A stretch of 64,000 nucleotides of DNA from Sphingomonas qomolangmaensis. Its GTDB lineage: Bacteria > Pseudomonadota > Alphaproteobacteria > Sphingomonadales > Sphingomonadaceae. The notes below the pieces were generated by a model. The model was not told the origin of the DNA and searched no databases. It saw nothing but the letters and a program-made list of their open reading frames with translations. Within the stretch, counting starts at the first letter, position 1. Every line of letters starts with the position of its first letter. The DNA is taken from positions 2,851,501 to 2,915,500 of the forward strand of contig NZ_CP101740.1 in NCBI RefSeq assembly GCF_024496245.1, in the 5' to 3' direction. This document shows, in pieces, positions 9,191 through 17,541 of the stretch. Made by a program: the position numbers and the translations under genes.

Positions 9191-9723
9191 CCGGCAAACC
9201 CCACCCACAGCGCGACCCGGCGGATCAGCAGCTTGTTATATTCGTCGAACAAGGTCGCGAAGCGCGCATTGGTGCGCACCGGATCGCCCACCACTTCGAC
9301 TGCGCCATCCAGCGCATTGTCGAGCTCGAGCCGCGCGCGCGCCATGTGCCAGTCAGCGGTGACCAGCCGAACGCTCTTATAGCCGCGCTTGCGCACCCAA
9401 TCGGCGGTCTCATCGCCGTTCGATCGCGTGTCGATCGCTTCCTGCCCCAGGTCGATGCAGCATTCGAACAAGGCGGGGCGCACGCGATATTCGAGCGCGA
9501 GCTCGATCGGGCGGACGCTGGGGTCGACGCCCGAGATCAGCATGCGATCGGCGCGCTTGTCTTCCATCAGCGCAAGGCCGCGGTCGATCCGTCCCGCGCC
9601 GCCGGTCGGGACGACGATCGCGTCGGTGCGCCGGTCGTCGAGCGGCTGGCCGAGCCCCAGCATGAACACGACGAAGCCCAAGGCATAGGCGAGTGCCAGG
9701 AAGGACAAGGCGCGCAGGATCAC
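9187..9723 (-). CDS. YdcF/DUF218 family membrane-anchored protein
   Basis: A 178-residue protein. One N-terminal helix (VILRALSFLALAYALGFVVF) is followed by a DUF218 domain: DAIVVPTGGAGRIDRGLALM, SNGDETADWVRKRGY and LVTADWHMARARLELD. DUF218 proteins (YdcF, ElyC, SanA) are linked to envelope or peptidoglycan precursor metabolism, though the reaction is unknown. The start is a GTG overlapping the ftsX stop (GTGA), and its own stop overlaps plsC. This tight coupling implies co-expression with FtsEX. Confidence 0.85.
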   Translation of the reverse strand: MILRALSFLALAYALGFVVFMLGLGQPLDDRRTDAIVVPTGGAGRIDRGLALMEDKRADRMLISGVDPSVRPIELALEYRVRPALFECCIDLGQEAIDTRSNGDETADWVRKRGYKSVRLVTADWHMARARLELDNALDGAVEVVGDPVRTNARFATLFDEYNKLLIRRVALWVGFAG

Positions 9724-10604
9724 AGCCGCCGCCCCAGCGCGGCCAGCACCGTCACCCGTGCGGCGATCGTCGCCATCAGCGTGAATCCCAGCGGCAACAG
9801 CGCCAGGATCGCCCAGTCGCCCGGCCGCAGCGTGACCCCGCCGACGATCTCGGCGCCCAAGCGGTCGATCTGGCTGCCCAGGAACACCAGGAACACCAGC
9901 GCGAGCAATGTGCCGATCGCGCCGCCCAGCAGCGTGTCGATCGCGATCCGGCGCTGGAACAGTCGCGCAACCTGGACATCGGTGGAGCCGAGCATGTGCA
10001 GCACTTCGATCGTGTCGCGGTGCGTGTCCAGCCCCGATCGTGCCGCCAGCAGCACGACGAAGGTCGTCGCGCTCGCCACCAGCAGCACCAGCCCGCCCGC
10101 CAGCAGCGCCAGCGTCGCGATGAAACCGCGCACCGGCGCCAGCCACTGCGCATGCGCATCGACGCGCGCTTGCGGCGCGAGGCCGCGCACCAGCCGCTCG
10201 ATCCCCGGCGCGGCGCCGGGGTCGGTCAGGTCGACATCGATCATCGCGGGCATCGGCAGGTCGGCGTCGAGCCCCGCCTCGCCCAGCCACGGCTCGAGTA
10301 GTTGCGCCAGCCGCGCGCGATCGACCTCGGCGACCGCGCGCACCCCGGCCCGCCCGCGCAGCGCGCGCACGATCGCCGCGACGCTGCGGTCGCGCGCGCC
10401 GGCGTCGCCCTCGACGATCTGCACCGTCACCCGCCCGGCAAGGTCGCTGTCGAGCGCGCGCGTCGCTGCCCAGGTCGCGAGCCCCAGCGCGGCGGCGAGC
10501 ACCGTCAGGAACAGCATGATCGCCATGATCCAGCGCATCGCGCGCGTCGCCCGCCCGTCGTCGAGCAGCCGTCGATCGGGATTGCGCGGCGCGAGCAGGC
10601 TCAA
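9720..10604 (-). CDS. ftsX: Cell division protein FtsX
   Basis: A 294-residue inner-membrane permease-like partner of FtsE that regulates septal peptidoglycan hydrolysis. Four membrane segments are visible (about residues 23-48, 168-192, 213-242, 262-285), with a periplasmic domain between the first two. The HRDTIEVLHMLGSTDVQVAR segment matches the FtsX cytoplasmic coupling loop. Translation starts at TTG (10602-10604), overlapping the ftsE stop (TTGA). The length fits the alphaproteobacterial family. Confidence 0.9.
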   Translation of the reverse strand: MSLLAPRNPDRRLLDDGRATRAMRWIMAIMLFLTVLAAALGLATWAATRALDSDLAGRVTVQIVEGDAGARDRSVAAIVRALRGRAGVRAVAEVDRARLAQLLEPWLGEAGLDADLPMPAMIDVDLTDPGAAPGIERLVRGLAPQARVDAHAQWLAPVRGFIATLALLAGGLVLLVASATTFVVLLAARSGLDTHRDTIEVLHMLGSTDVQVARLFQRRIAIDTLLGGAIGTLLALVFLVFLGSQIDRLGAEIVGGVTLRPGDWAILALLPLGFTLMATIAARVTVLAALGRRL

Positions 10605-11320
10605 CCCACAGTCTCGGGCAGGGCCCCGCGCGGCGGGTTGCGCAGCGATCCGGTCGGGTCCTGCAGTCGCCCGCCCTCGATCTGCATCATGTGCGCGTTG
10701 GGAATGCGGTTGAGCAAATGGAAATCATGCGTCGCGACGACGACGGTCGTGCCCAGCCGGTTGAGGCTCTCGAACAGGTGCAGCAGCCGTTCGGCCATGT
10801 CGGCGTCGACATTGCCCGTCGGCTCGTCGGCGACCAGAATCTCGGGCCGGGTGATCACCGCGCGCGCGATCGCGATCCGCTGTTGTTCGCCGCCCGACAG
10901 CGTCGGCGGGCGTGCGTCGGTGCGGTCCTTCAGCCCAACCCAGGCGAGCATCTCGCGCACCGGTTCGTCGATCTCGTCCTCGGGCATGCCGGCGACGCGC
11001 AAGGGCAGCGCGATATTGTCGAAGGCCGAGAGGTGCGGCACCAGCCGGAAATCCTGGAACACCACGCCGATCCGCCGGCGAAACCCCGGCAAGCGGCTGC
11101 GCGGCAGCGTCACCGCATCCTCGCCGAACAGCCGGATCACCCCGCGGCTCGGCCGCTGCGCCAGGTACAGCAGCTTGAGCAGCGAGGTCTTCCCCGCGCC
11201 CGACGTGCCGGTCATGAAATAGAACGCCCCCGCCTGCAGCGTGAACGACACGTCGGACAGCGTTTCGGGCCCGGTGCCGTAGCGCAGGCCAACATTCTCG
11301 AACTGTACGATATTGGCCAT
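10601..11320 (-). CDS. ftsE: Cell division ATP-binding protein FtsE
   Basis: A 239-residue ABC ATPase. Walker A GTSGAGKTS is near residue 37, the Q-loop is in VFQDFRLVPHLSAFDNI, the ABC signature is LSGGEQQRIAIARA, Walker B is ILVADEPTGNVD, and the switch histidine is in VVVATHDFHLL. Start is MANIVQFENVGLRYG at 11320. FtsE drives conformational changes of FtsX that activate septal hydrolases. It is the first gene of the leftward operon and is divergent from the zinc-ribbon protein gene across 187 bases. Confidence 0.95.
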   Translation of the reverse strand: MANIVQFENVGLRYGTGPETLSDVSFTLQAGAFYFMTGTSGAGKTSLLKLLYLAQRPSRGVIRLFGEDAVTLPRSRLPGFRRRIGVVFQDFRLVPHLSAFDNIALPLRVAGMPEDEIDEPVREMLAWVGLKDRTDARPPTLSGGEQQRIAIARAVITRPEILVADEPTGNVDADMAERLLHLFESLNRLGTTVVVATHDFHLLNRIPNAHMMQIEGGRLQDPTGSLRNPPRGALPETVG

Positions 11321-11507
11321 TCGTGCCGGCGGCGGCCTGTCCTTCGTTGCACCCGGCAAATGCCATCGCACGTCTGCGATATGCGCTCAAGACGGTGGCC
11401 CGATGCGCCCGCCGCCGCGCCCCAAGACTCTTGCCACCGAACCCATTTGCATGTTTAGATTCGCCCCAGGCCAATCCGGTCGTTTGCTTGTCCGAAGACG
11501 CCCGCAC

Positions 11508-12287
11508 ATGATCCTCGAATGCACCCAATGCCGCACCCGCTATCTGGTCCCCGACAGCTCGATCGGCGGCGACGGGCGGACGGTGCGATGCGCCAAGTGC
11601 AAGCATAGCTGGTTCCAGCCGCCGACGGTGATGAACCTGGCGCCCAAGCCCGCGCCCGCCCCCGTTGCAGAGGCCCCCGCCGAACCCGCGCCCGCGCCGG
11701 TTCCCGCGCCGAAGCCGGCACCGGTCGCGGCGCCCCCAGCCGCTGCCCCCGCAACTGCAGCGCCGGCTGCCGCCGCGCCGATCTATTCCTATGTCGATCC
11801 CGATCTCGACAAGCCGCATTACGATGCCTTCGCGCACAAGCCGCCCTTCCAGCCGCGCCGCAACCCCGCGCGCCGCTGGACCGCCGCCGCGGTGGTCGCG
11901 GGCGTCTCGATGCTGCTCGGCATCGGCGCGATCGTCTATTCGGGCGCGCCCGGCATCGCCGGCCAGCTCGGGCTGCCGATCGGCACCACCGAAACCCCGC
12001 TGCGCTTCGTCGATCGCTCGATCGAGCGGCGCTATCTGTCGAGCGGCAACGAATTGTTCGTCGTGTCGGGCAAGGTCAACAACCCCAGCACGGCGGCGCA
12101 GCGCGTCCCCGACATCCGCGCCGAGCTGCGCGATCCGCAGGGGCGCATCGTCTATAGCTGGACGATCACGCCCGAGCTTCGCACGCTCGCCCCCAACGGC
12201 GCGCTGGCGTTCAGCAGCGGGAAGCTCGACGTGCCCGCCAATTCCAAGCGGCTCGAACTCAGCTTCGCGGGCGAGAGCGCGCGCTGA
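11508..12287 (+). CDS. Zinc-ribbon (MJ0042-type) membrane protein
   Basis: A 259-residue protein starting MILECTQCRTRYLVPD. Two CxxC pairs (CTQC, CAKC) at residues 5-8 and 28-31 form an MJ0042-type zinc ribbon, followed by an Ala/Pro-rich linker (residues about 45-95), one membrane helix (WTAAAVVAGVSMLLGIGAIVY, about residue 130) and a C-terminal beta-rich domain (LFVVSGKVNNPS, ELRDPQGRIVYSW) resembling DUF3426. Such proteins are usually encoded next to ftsEX in alphaproteobacteria, but their role is unknown. The 3' end overlaps the convergent MATE gene by 29 bases. Confidence 0.8.
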   Translation: MILECTQCRTRYLVPDSSIGGDGRTVRCAKCKHSWFQPPTVMNLAPKPAPAPVAEAPAEPAPAPVPAPKPAPVAAPPAAAPATAAPAAAAPIYSYVDPDLDKPHYDAFAHKPPFQPRRNPARRWTAAAVVAGVSMLLGIGAIVYSGAPGIAGQLGLPIGTTETPLRFVDRSIERRYLSSGNELFVVSGKVNNPSTAAQRVPDIRAELRDPQGRIVYSWTITPELRTLAPNGALAFSSGKLDVPANSKRLELSFAGESAR

Positions 12288-13647
12288 CCCACCACAGCCG
12301 CGCGCCGTTGAGCAACGCCGCGGCGACCATGCCCGCGCCCGAGGCATAGACCAGCCCGAGCGATCCCCAGCCGGTGTGGACCAGCCACCAGCCGAGCCCG
12401 CCGGTGACGACGAAGAAGCTGGCGATCCCGTTCAGCCCCGCCGCCACCTGGTCGCCCATCGACCGCAGCGCATAGACGAACACCACCTGCACCCCGTCGA
12501 ACAGGATGAACGGCGCCCAGGCGACGAGCATCCCGACGCCGATCGCCTCGACCGCGTTGATCGCGGGGAAGGCGCCGACGATCCCCGGCGCGGCGATCAG
12601 GATGCCCAGCGCCATCGCCCCGGTCGCCAGCGCCGCCAGCCCCGCCGCAAGGCCGGCGCGCCACGCCGCCTGTTCGGGCCGCCCCTCGCCGATCGCATTG
12701 CCCACGCGCACCCCCGCCGCCGAGCCCAGCCCCAGCGCGACGCCGAAGGTGATGTTGTGGACCGAGAACACGATCTGGAAGGCGTGCGCGCTCGCCTCGC
12801 CCAATTGCGTCGACAGCGCGATCAGGATGGAAAACCCCGCGAGCTCGAGCCCCGAGGCGATCGCGGGCACCAGCCCGAAGCGCAGCAGCCGGATCATCCC
12901 GTCGGGCCGCCAGTCGCGCAGCCGCCGCACCCCGCGTTCGTGCGCGCGCGGCAGCGTCCAGGCGGCGTAGAGCATCGCCACCGCGCCGAAGGCCGATGCG
13001 GTCGCGGTCGCCGCCGCCGCCCCCACCGCGCCCCAGGCGGGAAACCCCAGATGCCCCCCCGACCACGCCCAGGCGAGCACGGCGTTGAGCGGCAGCACCG
13101 AGAGTTGCACCACCATCACCCGCCGCGGCCGGCTGACGCCTTCGAGGAAGAAGCTGGCGGCGATGCTCAGCAGCTGGAACGGATAGGCGAGCGCCATCAC
13201 CTGCACCACGCGCGCACCAGCCGGCGCGATGCCCGGCTCGACCCCCACCATCAGCAGCAACGGATGCGCGAAGGCGAACAGGATCCCCCCGCTCGCCAGC
13301 CCCAGCACCAGGCCGAGCACCAGCCCCTCGTGCAGCACCCGCCCGGTTTCGGGCAAATCGCCCGCCCCATCGGCGCGCGAGACGAACACCAGCACCCCCG
13401 AAAGCCAGCCGAGCACCACGACGATGCCGATATAGGTCAGCGCGCGGCTGGCCCCCAGCGCCGCCACCTCCTGCGTGCCCGTCAGCCCGACGACGATCAC
13501 GTCGGTGACGTGCAGGATCGTCCAGTTGAGGCTGGTGAGCATCACCGGCCACGCCAGCGCCAGCAGCCGCCGGGTTTCGTGCGTCACCGATCGCGATGCG
13601 CCGGCCGCGGAGTCGGCGGGCGGCAGGGTGGGGGAGGGGGCGGCCAT
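12259..13647 (-). CDS. MATE family efflux transporter
   Basis: A 462-residue polytopic inner-membrane protein with about 12 hydrophobic segments in two homologous halves. Family-like stretches include ALAWPVMLTSLNWTILHVTD near the N-terminus, LGWLSGVLVFVSRADGAG, and in the second half NITFGVALGLGSAAGVRVGN (the N/R-V-G-N signature of MATE antiporters). MATE proteins export cationic drugs or metabolites using Na+ or H+ gradients; the substrate is unknown here. The C-terminal codons overlap the convergent upstream gene. Confidence 0.9.
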   Translation of the reverse strand: MAAPSPTLPPADSAAGASRSVTHETRRLLALAWPVMLTSLNWTILHVTDVIVVGLTGTQEVAALGASRALTYIGIVVVLGWLSGVLVFVSRADGAGDLPETGRVLHEGLVLGLVLGLASGGILFAFAHPLLLMVGVEPGIAPAGARVVQVMALAYPFQLLSIAASFFLEGVSRPRRVMVVQLSVLPLNAVLAWAWSGGHLGFPAWGAVGAAAATATASAFGAVAMLYAAWTLPRAHERGVRRLRDWRPDGMIRLLRFGLVPAIASGLELAGFSILIALSTQLGEASAHAFQIVFSVHNITFGVALGLGSAAGVRVGNAIGEGRPEQAAWRAGLAAGLAALATGAMALGILIAAPGIVGAFPAINAVEAIGVGMLVAWAPFILFDGVQVVFVYALRSMGDQVAAGLNGIASFFVVTGGLGWWLVHTGWGSLGLVYASGAGMVAAALLNGARLWWVSARSRPRS

Positions 13648-13777
13648 GGTCGCGCTTCCCTACTGGCTGCGCCGCCGCGGCGATAGGCCGCACGATAGCA
13701 TGTTGCGCAGCCCGTCCGGCGCTGCTAGGGGCCTGCGCCTACCAACTGCAGGTGCGACGCACCGGTGGTATGCACGT

Positions 13778-13863
13778 GCGGTCGTGGCGGAATGGTAGAC
13801 GCGCAACGTTGAGGTCGTTGTGGGCGAAAGCCCGTGGAAGTTCGAGTCTTCTCGACCGCACCA
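13778..13863 (+). tRNA. tRNA-Leu (anticodon GAG)
   Basis: The 7-bp acceptor stem GCGGTCG/CGACCGC is closed, with discriminator A and encoded CCA at 13861-13863. The anticodon stem CAACG/CGTTG encloses the loop TTGAGGT, giving anticodon GAG. A long variable arm (GTGGGCGAAAGCCCGTG region) marks a class II tRNA. The T-arm reads AAGTTCGAGTCTT. Length is 86 nt. Confidence 0.96.
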
Positions 13864-14166
13864 CTTTCCTGAAAATCGTTGATGCAAGACGCCGGGCGGC
13901 CAGCCCAGGCGGCGGAAGCGAGCTATCCAGCCCGCCGGGTGCTTTCGGGTGGCCCTTCACGTCGCCCGTTGGACAGTGGCGTGGTCTTGAAGCCTATGGC
14001 AGCGGACAAGCCTTCGGAGTTTGTCCATCGGGTCTACCTAGGGAAAGCAATACTGTCTTGGGTTTTGCTGTGCGGCGCTAATGACGAGCCAGTGATTAGC
14101 TCTTAGCATCGTGGATCGCAGCGTAACTGATTGACGATCGGTGGTTCTGGCCCGCATTGTCATGGT
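13864..14166. other. Gene-free interval downstream of tRNA-Leu
   Basis: No gene with family resemblance is seen in these 303 bases. GC content falls toward the right end. No repeated copy of the tRNA-Leu 3' end is found further right in the window, so an attachment-site claim for this tRNA cannot be supported. Confidence 0.4.
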
Positions 14167-14715
14167 ATGACTGACCGCCCAAAGATCGCTGACCTTAATC
14201 CGGCTGGATTGGCGTTTGCTCAGCATAATCTGGAAGAGGATCGGAAAGCGTATGAACGTCTGATAGCGCGGCGAGATGCGATTGCCGACAAACTGCGCTT
14301 TGGAGCGATAGCGCTTAATGCAGGGTCGCTGATTGCGTTGTTGTCGGTAATGGGTGGGGCGGCAACCCGCGAGAGCTGGATTGGCCTAAGCACGACGCAC
14401 GCCAGATGGGTTGCTGCGGCGTTTGTCTTAGGAATTTTGGTATCCGGGGCAGGGGCCGTGACAGAGCATTGGCTGGTAGCGCGTTCGTCCGGCGACGCCT
14501 TTGCCAGAATGAAGGGTGCCGGATCCGTTTTGGCATTACATCAAGCAAATTTCGATGACGAGACAAACGCAGGCTTATTCGAGGCGATCACAACCTATCA
14601 AGAATTGAAGCTGGTTGAGTTTCAGTATTCCTGGTGGTCAATTTGTCTCCAGAACATCTCTTACGGTTGTTGGATCTTCGGTGCATTGATGATTGTCGAC
14701 AGCGTGCTTTCCTAA
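14167..14715 (+). CDS. Hypothetical two-to-three-helix membrane protein
   Basis: A 182-residue protein of lower GC than the core genome. A polar N-terminus (LEEDRKAYERLIARRDAIAD, likely helical) precedes membrane segments at about residues 46-65, 78-102 and 158-180. The start at 14167 is the second in-frame ATG, placed after an unlikely leader. It sits alone between tRNA-Leu and the SRAP gene, in a composition suggesting acquired DNA. No family recognised. Confidence 0.6.
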   Translation: MTDRPKIADLNPAGLAFAQHNLEEDRKAYERLIARRDAIADKLRFGAIALNAGSLIALLSVMGGAATRESWIGLSTTHARWVAAAFVLGILVSGAGAVTEHWLVARSSGDAFARMKGAGSVLALHQANFDDETNAGLFEAITTYQELKLVEFQYSWWSICLQNISYGCWIFGALMIVDSVLS

Positions 14716-14834
14716 TGAATCACGATGCGGTTATTCCCAGCCGGTGCGACGGATAACCTGCGTTTGCTACGGTCGCATGGAGGCGTCCGCCAATGTCGCT
14801 GGCGCGATACGCGCCAGCATGCGATCTTGACACA

Positions 14835-15524
14835 ATGTGCAACAGATACCGAATGACCGCCTCGCGCGCGGCGCTGCTTAAACGCTTCGGTGTTATCGCT
14901 GACGTCAAATTTGACAATCTCCCGCCGCCTGAACTCTTCCCCGATCGGCGGGCCTATGTTGTTCGATCCGAAGGCGCTGCGGTAGCGCTCGACGCCATGC
15001 AGTGGGGCTTCCCCCATAAGGTGCCGGGCAAGCGTATCGATCCGGTCACGGGCAAGCCCAAAATGCTCGATCGCAAGGTGACGAACGTCCGCAACCTGCA
15101 ATCGTCGTTCTGGCGGTCGGCGCTGACCAACCCTGAGCGGCGCTGCCTGGTGCCGGTCACAAGCTTCAGCGAATACGGACCGGGTCCGATCGGCAAGAAG
15201 CCGCTGTGGTGGTTCGATGTGCCATCACGGCCAATATTTTCGTTTGCGGGCATCTGGCGGCCAGCCGACGGAGGCGCGGTCTTCGCGTTCCTTACCACCG
15301 AGCCGAATAGTGTCGTCGGGCCGATCCATCCGAAGGCCATGCCAGTGATGCTGCACGATGCTGACGAGGCACGCTGGCTATCGGCGCCGATCGATGAGGC
15401 ACTTAAGATGGTGGCGCCGTACCCCTCGCAGCTGATGTCAGTGTTGCGAGCTCCGGAGGAGGGGCATGATGACGTAAAGTCCGAACGTGGTGAGCTAAAT
15501 CTGTTTGGGGGGGATTCGGCTTAG
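14835..15524 (+). CDS. SOS response-associated peptidase family protein (SRAP/YedK/HMCES)
   Basis: A 229-residue SRAP-domain protein. It starts MCNRYR, so Cys2 becomes the N-terminal nucleophile after Met removal; this residue forms a thiazolidine crosslink with abasic sites in ssDNA. Other conserved parts are TNVRNLQSSFWRSAL, RRCLVPVTSFSEYG (catalytic Glu) and HPKAMPVML (catalytic His). The start at 14835 is fixed by the need for Cys2, although the frame opens upstream. The protein protects abasic sites during replication. It is isolated here, not in an SOS mutasome operon. Confidence 0.92.
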   Translation: MCNRYRMTASRAALLKRFGVIADVKFDNLPPPELFPDRRAYVVRSEGAAVALDAMQWGFPHKVPGKRIDPVTGKPKMLDRKVTNVRNLQSSFWRSALTNPERRCLVPVTSFSEYGPGPIGKKPLWWFDVPSRPIFSFAGIWRPADGGAVFAFLTTEPNSVVGPIHPKAMPVMLHDADEARWLSAPIDEALKMVAPYPSQLMSVLRAPEEGHDDVKSERGELNLFGGDSA

Positions 15525-15791
15525 AGTGGACCTCCTACAGCTCACTCGCGCTGCTAAGGCGATCGTGCGCAACATTAACCGACCCTGCCACGGCAGCTGT
15601 TCGGTGAACCACCTACCGCTGTCCTACAAGCCGTGGCTTTGATACGCTTCCCCAATGAACACCCGCACGCCAAAGCTCGACCGGAATCGCGATTTCACCC
15701 GGGAAGAGGGCGAACCGGGGGGTACGTAGTGTAGCTTTTGTAGCTTTCCGAGCCGTCGATGCGGCGCAACTCGCGCTGAACCAGGCAGCAA

Positions 15792-15842
15792 GTTGGATGC
15801 CCCGCGAGGATTCGAACCTCGATTAACGGAGTCAGAGTCCGT
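15792..15842. repeat. Left attachment site: 51-bp duplicate of the tRNA-Gln 3' half
   Basis: Bases 15792-15842 are identical to 25881-25931. They comprise the anticodon loop, T-arm, acceptor 3' strand and CCA of tRNA-Gln(CTG) on the minus strand, plus two flanking bases. After 15842 the sequence diverges (CTATACCCC), so this copy is a tRNA fragment, not a functional gene. It marks the left end of the integrated element. Confidence 0.95.
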
Positions 15843-15879
15843 CTATACCCCACGGTTTGCTGCAGGTTTTAGGGTTCGT

Positions 15880-15901
15880 GTTGCATCCATGTTGCATGTG
15901 G
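15880..15901. promoter_or_regulatory. Candidate integrase arm-type sites, left end
   Basis: Two tandem copies of TGTTGCAT (GTGTTGCATCC at 15879-15889, ATGTTGCATG at 15889-15898) lie 37-56 bases inside the left repeat. The same word recurs inside the right end (25740-25753 and inverted at 25812-25821). Repeated short words flanking both cores are what arm-binding by a tyrosine integrase looks like, but this is inferred from recurrence only. Confidence 0.4.
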
Positions 15902-15912
15902 CGGGCTTCGTT

Positions 15913-16341
15913 TCAAAATGCCTTGAGGCCTGAGGGGCATTCACCGATCGGTGTTCCGGGCTCCAGTGAGATCTGTCCGTCCATGTCGTCGGACGCGACT
16001 TGGATGCTGTACTTGCCGGACTTGCTCAGTGGTTTCGGTCGGACGTCGAGGGTCCATCCGTGGAGCCTTTGACCATAAACGATCAGAGATCGGGGCACCT
16101 GCAATTCCGAAAGCTCCGGGGGGATATGCGCCTTCCAGGAAGGCTCTGAGAAATAAGGGCTCACTTGGATAAGCTTTATGCGCGGTGTCTTTGATCCGAC
16201 CAGACGGTCAGCGTCTTGAATATGGAAGGCGAGTAGTTCGCCAAACATGCACGGCTCGATCCTGATCTGGGGCATCTGACAGCTGGTGAGCATGGCTGAT
16301 GCCAACGTTATGCAAACGACCCGAGCTACGACTTGGCGCAT
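15913..16341 (-). CDS. Putative lipoprotein (element cargo)
   Basis: A 142-residue protein with a lipoprotein signal: MRQVVARVVCITLASAMLTSC, lipobox LTSC with Cys21. The mature part is about 120 residues with no recognised domain; its C-terminal region (LDVRPKPLSKSGKYSIQVAS) looks beta-rich. It sits between the integrase and the left attachment site, the position where satellites and prophages often carry accessory genes. GC is below the chromosome average. An envelope-located exclusion or fitness role is possible but not shown. Confidence 0.65.
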   Translation of the reverse strand: MRQVVARVVCITLASAMLTSCQMPQIRIEPCMFGELLAFHIQDADRLVGSKTPRIKLIQVSPYFSEPSWKAHIPPELSELQVPRSLIVYGQRLHGWTLDVRPKPLSKSGKYSIQVASDDMDGQISLEPGTPIGECPSGLKAF

Positions 16342-16386
16342 GATTTCCCCTGATAGGCGGCGACTGTTCGAGGGCAGTTAGCGGCC

Positions 16387-17541
16387 CTACTGTAGCAAGT
16401 CGCGCTCGATCGCGCTCGCGACCGAAGCGTCCTGTTCAGCTTGGTCGAAAAGGTGCCCGTAGGTGTCGAACGTCACCTGGATCGAGCTATGCCCCATCCA
16501 CCCTTGCACGCGCTTGGGGCTCACTCGCTGCTCGATCCACAGCGAGGCAGCGGCATGGCGCAGGTCGTGCAGGCCATAGCGCGCGACCGTCATCGCCTGC
16601 CCCTTGGCGTCCGTCCCGGCTGGATCGACCAGCCCGGCGGCCTTCAGGACCGGCCCAAGAATGTTGAGCGTCATGTAGCGGTTCGACATGACCTTCGCGG
16701 CGATCGACGGGAAAACCAGATCGTCCTCTGACGCGCGGCATTGCAGCTTCCACGCCCGCAAGGCCGATATGGCCGAAGGGGGCAGGGGGATCGTGCGATA
16801 GCCAGCTGCCGACTTGGGGGCGCCGATCGTGCCGTTCAGATCCGCGCGCTGCGATACCGTCAGCGTCGCGCCTTTCAGGTCGATCGCCGGCCATGGCAGG
16901 CCTCGCAGCTCCGACGCCCGCAGACCGCCGAAGATCGCGACCAGGGCGAGGGGATGCGCCATCGGCTCGCTTGCCTCGCTGGCGGCCTTCAGCAGCGCCC
17001 GTAGCTCGATCTTGGACGGTATCGCCACCTTGGCGCGCTCGCGCTTCGCACGCGCCACGCGGACGCCCTGCGCGACGTTCTGAGCGACATATCCCCGGCG
17101 CTGGGCTTCGGAGATGATTGCGGTGAGCGAGCGCAGCACGCGCGACGCCATCGGCCGGGAGAGGGTGTCGACGAGCTGGTCGCGGTATCCTTCAACGATT
17201 GGCTTAGTGAGCTGCGACAGCTTCCGATCGCCGCAAAGGGGCGCGATGTGCAGTCGTATATGCTGGTCGTAGGCTGCGAGCGTGGAGGGCTCCAGGCCCT
17301 CGCGCTCGCCTCGGGTCTTCCAGAACTCAGCGGCCTTGGCGACCGTGATGGACTGAGAATCTGGCGTGTGGGTGCCCTGGGTGACCTGATAGGCTGCGGT
17401 GGTCAGCCACGCTTCGGCGTCCTTCTTGCGGGCGAACTGCTTCGATCGCCGGGCGCCGGCTTGGTCGCGGTAGTCGACCTGCCAGGCCGACTTCGCGGTG
17501 CCGGCTGGGGTGGTCCACTCGCGCTTACGGATGCTGGTCAT
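16387..17541 (-). CDS. int: Tyrosine-type site-specific integrase
   Basis: A 384-residue phage-type integrase. The N-terminal arm/AP2-like domain (residues 1-55, VDYRDQAGARRSKQFARKKD) is followed by a core-binding SAM-like domain (about 65-165) and a catalytic domain with Arg in FGGLRASEL, HDLRHAAAS (HxxR), MGHSS and the nucleophile in TFDTYGHLF. All catalytic residues are present. It lies 545 bases from the left repeat, pointing at it, and catalyses integration at the tRNA-Gln 3' end. Its first 17 bases overlap the 3' end of the putative repressor gene, so the two are probably co-transcribed. Confidence 0.95.
   Translation of the reverse strand: MTSIRKREWTTPAGTAKSAWQVDYRDQAGARRSKQFARKKDAEAWLTTAAYQVTQGTHTPDSQSITVAKAAEFWKTRGEREGLEPSTLAAYDQHIRLHIAPLCGDRKLSQLTKPIVEGYRDQLVDTLSRPMASRVLRSLTAIISEAQRRGYVAQNVAQGVRVARAKRERAKVAIPSKIELRALLKAASEASEPMAHPLALVAIFGGLRASELRGLPWPAIDLKGATLTVSQRADLNGTIGAPKSAAGYRTIPLPPSAISALRAWKLQCRASEDDLVFPSIAAKVMSNRYMTLNILGPVLKAAGLVDPAGTDAKGQAMTVARYGLHDLRHAAASLWIEQRVSPKRVQGWMGHSSIQVTFDTYGHLFDQAEQDASVASAIERDLLQ

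Noticed and set aside
10725..12347. A 540-codon leftward frame across ftsE and the zinc-ribbon gene
   Set aside because: It runs out of frame through ftsE and antisense to the zinc-ribbon gene, with no family-like segments.
13596..14081. A 161-codon frame running through tRNA-Leu
   Set aside because: It includes a complete tRNA gene and has no other support.
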